Positions 5,314-6,701 of a stretch of DNA of 6,701 nt are shown piece after piece. The notes beneath the pieces were generated by a model. The model saw only the letters and a program-made list of their open reading frames with translations. It was not told the DNA's origin and did not search any database. Within the stretch, counting starts at the first letter, position 1; each line of letters opens with the position of its first letter. A program made the translations under genes and the position numbers. This DNA is from Lachnoclostridium sp. UBA7215 (GTDB lineage: Bacteria; Bacillota; Clostridia; Lachnospirales; Lachnospiraceae): NCBI GenBank assembly GCA_002490465.1, contig DKUB01000085.1, forward strand, positions 1 to 6,701. Direction: 5' to 3'.

Positions 5314-5427
5314 TTACTTATCGTAATTTTCTAGACAATTCTGAAATGGCATTCTCACCGAAAACCAACTTCCCCAACTCACATCAATTCTTCCACTCAT
5401 TTCTATTCCCAAACATAACTTTTGCAT
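5314..5427 (-). CDS. Possible 37-residue small ORF directly after the CMD gene (doubtful)
   Basis: An ATG begins one nucleotide after the TGA of the CMD gene (TGAGATG) and opens 37 codons ending in TAA. The peptide starts MQKLCLGIEMSGRIDV and continues with two tryptophans (SWGSWF) and one further Cys near its C-terminus. I recognise no family. A second in-frame ATG lies at codon 10. No good Shine-Dalgarno stands at the right distance, so translation would need coupling or re-initiation from the CMD stop codon. The stretch between the CMD gene and the LysR promoter is otherwise empty, so this could equally be chance, or the remnant of a lost gene. Low confidence. Confidence 0.18.
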   Translation of the reverse strand: MQKLCLGIEMSGRIDVSWGSWFSVRMPFQNCLENYDK

Positions 5428-5428
5428 C

Positions 5429-6124
5429 TCAACTATCTGATTCCGCTGCTTTGTTCACACATGTAATGGCATTCAGGCTTCTTGGATATCCGATATAAGG
5501 AAGACACTGGGAAACAACCCGGATCAAAAACTCCTTATCATTGCCCATATTCATATTGCCTTTTGCATGGGCAGCCAACTGTGGTTCACAACCACCCTGT
5601 GCTGCCAGAAAGCAAAATGTAATCATCTCCCTCTGTGCCAGCGTAAGGCCTGTTCTGGTATAGTAATCCCCAAAGCAGTTTGCAGCCAGCCAACGGTTGA
5701 TATGTCCGCCCTTCCATGCCTCTTTCATGCCTTCGCCAAAGATATCCACCTGTGCCTGCACTCCCTTTTCCAGACGGTTCTCCATTGTGGTAGTTGCCTG
5801 CCCCTCCAGCGGAAGTGAAATTCCACGTTCCGTAAATATCTCATTGGTTGCCGCCAGAAACGGGCGCACCCTGCCAATGCCAAGGTAATCCACCGACTGG
5901 TAAACGATCTCCTTAACCATGACCGGGGTTAGTCCTGCCTCCAATGCGTTCGGAAGCGTTTCTCTGTACTCCTCCACTCCCTGGCACCCAAGCAGCGTTG
6001 CCAGAATTGCCATATATCTGGTGTCCTCCGGGAGCTGCTGCCCTTCCTCATTTACCACCTCATCATAGGCGAACTGTTCAAACCGTTCCATAAATTCCGG
6101 ATCTGTTTCCTGTAAATTTTTCAT
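5429..6124 (-). CDS. Carboxymuconolactone decarboxylase (CMD/AhpD-fold) family protein, two domains
   Basis: This 231-residue protein appears to contain two CMD-type helical domains, roughly residues 30-105 and 140-225. The first has the pattern YMAILATLLGCQG...YRETLPNALEAGLTPVMVKEIV with a single Cys47. The second has LTLAQREMITFCFLAAQGGCEPQLAAH with Cys179 and His186. Neither domain has the CxxC pair of the AhpD peroxidase reductase, so an alkylhydroperoxidase role by that mechanism is not supported. Proteins of this two-domain type are often found beside aldo/keto reductases, flavodoxins and LysR regulators in Firmicutes, and their reaction is usually unknown. The ATG at 6122-6124 is preceded by a GAGGG Shine-Dalgarno at about 7-8 nt. 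The gene lies 61 nt downstream of the aldo/keto reductase. No classic intrinsic terminator follows it. The family call is firm; the chemistry is unknown, and true muconolactone decarboxylation is unlikely to be shown by the name alone. Confidence 0.9.
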   Translation of the reverse strand: MKNLQETDPEFMERFEQFAYDEVVNEEGQQLPEDTRYMAILATLLGCQGVEEYRETLPNALEAGLTPVMVKEIVYQSVDYLGIGRVRPFLAATNEIFTERGISLPLEGQATTTMENRLEKGVQAQVDIFGEGMKEAWKGGHINRWLAANCFGDYYTRTGLTLAQREMITFCFLAAQGGCEPQLAAHAKGNMNMGNDKEFLIRVVSQCLPYIGYPRSLNAITCVNKAAESDS

Positions 6125-6185
6125 TGTTATGCCCTCACTTTCTTTTACTTATTTCTTTATGTGATTTTCATTTTATGTGTCCATC

Positions 6186-6701
6186 TTACTCTATTTTTTG
6201 ATTCCCGACAGACCATACATGCTTTTGGGCCGCATTCTCCCGCGTATTCTGTGCCATAACTCCCACTAAGGCATGGGGTACATAGGATTCTTCCAGCCAC
6301 ACAATTTCATCCTCCGTCAGTTTACAATCCACTGCCTTTGCGGCGTCCCCGATATGATGAAACTTCGTTGCACCGACCACTGGAGAAGTTACTTTCGTAA
6401 GCAGCCATGCCAGGGCAACCTCTGTCATCGTGATACCCCGCCTGTCTGCGATTTCTTCTACCCTTCGGATAATTTCCCCATCCATCGCCTTTGTACCATC
6501 GTATTTCAGCTTTGCGTAACTGTCCTCCCGTCCCCTCTTACTATCCTCACCCTGTCTTTTTGCCAGCCTGCCGCCTGCCAGAGCACTGTATGGCGTCAGG
6601 GCAATATTGTCCTCCTGACAAAAGGGTATCATCTCCCGTTCCTCCTCCCGGAAAATCAAATTATAATGTCCCTGTACGGATACAAATTTTGCAAAGCCTT
6701 C
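6186..6701 (-). CDS. Aldo/keto reductase, C-terminal part (5' end outside window)
   Basis: This is the last 171 residues of an NADPH-dependent aldo/keto reductase, a cytosolic TIM-barrel enzyme that reduces aldehydes or ketones. The frame is open to the window edge, beginning E-G-F-A-K-F-V-S-V-Q, so the true start and the N-terminal catalytic Asp/Tyr/Lys lie outside. Visible family marks are the HYNLIFREEEREMIPFC strand/helix (about residues 12-28 of the fragment), TPYSALAGGRL, which follows a barrel strand, and the cofactor-binding SPVVGATK near the C-terminus, followed by the usual LTEDEI...LEESYVPH tail. A TTG at 6657-6659 could be mistaken for a start, but homologous sequence continues upstream of it. 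The gene ends with TAA, 61 nt before the CMD gene on the same strand, so the two may be co-transcribed. The family is clear; the substrate cannot be read from the fragment. It most resembles the IolS/YajO-like group. Confidence 0.92.
   Translation of the reverse strand, partial: EGFAKFVSVQGHYNLIFREEEREMIPFCQEDNIALTPYSALAGGRLAKRQGEDSKRGREDSYAKLKYDGTKAMDGEIIRRVEEIADRRGITMTEVALAWLLTKVTSPVVGATKFHHIGDAAKAVDCKLTEDEIVWLEESYVPHALVGVMAQNTRENAAQKHVWSVGNQKIE

Noticed and set aside
5115..5498. 127-codon plus-strand open frame across the lysR promoter region
   Set aside because: It overlaps the start of lysR, the promoter and the end of the CMD gene in antisense, with low-complexity Phe/Ser/His-rich translation and no ribosome binding site.
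1..6701. CRISPR array, tRNA, rRNA, transposase or prophage genes
   Set aside because: No spaced direct repeats, tRNA-like cloverleaf, rRNA sequence or transposase motifs were seen on either strand.

Overview
All convincing genes in this 6.7 kb window lie on the minus strand, so transcription runs from right to left. Strong AGGAGG-type ribosome binding sites, overlapping start and stop codons, AT-leaning intergenic spacers and the family mix (lipoprotein flavodoxins, DUF4405, a small MerR regulator) suggest an anaerobic Firmicute, most like gut Lachnospiraceae/Clostridia. This placement is inferred from style and protein families, not from a marker gene.

Right part (6701 to about 5200): the 3' part of an aldo/keto reductase gene runs off the window edge. 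A 231-residue double-domain carboxymuconolactone decarboxylase (CMD) family protein follows, then a doubtful 37-codon ORF. Next comes a LysR-type regulator with its own well-formed sigma-A promoter, over which lies a 12-bp perfect inverted repeat that may be its operator.

Middle (4301 to 4024): this gene-free stretch of 278 bp is not empty. It holds a near-consensus promoter (TTGATA, 17 bp, TATAAT), immediately followed by a 120-bp element with 9-bp terminal inverted repeats. The element contains a long hairpin and a second hairpin followed by T-runs. It could be a small RNA gene, a structured attenuating leader of the downstream operon, or a MITE-like insertion.

Left part (4023 to 13): five genes with gaps of -4, 16, 34 and -4 nt look like one operon. 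They encode a short MerR-type regulator; a lipoprotein with flavodoxin and cyclophilin-like domains; a cytosolic FMN reductase-type protein with the compact four-cysteine motif of iron-sulfur flavoproteins; a DUF4405 multi-helix membrane protein with several histidines suited to bind heme b; and a second predicted lipoprotein that joins a formylglycine-generating-enzyme-like (SUMF1) domain to a flavodoxin domain that stops about half-way.

A reasonable reading is a redox module. A cytosolic flavoprotein and a membrane cytochrome could move electrons to surface-anchored flavodoxins, under control of the MerR protein and possibly the leader RNA. The domains and gene order are seen directly; the electron route is inference.
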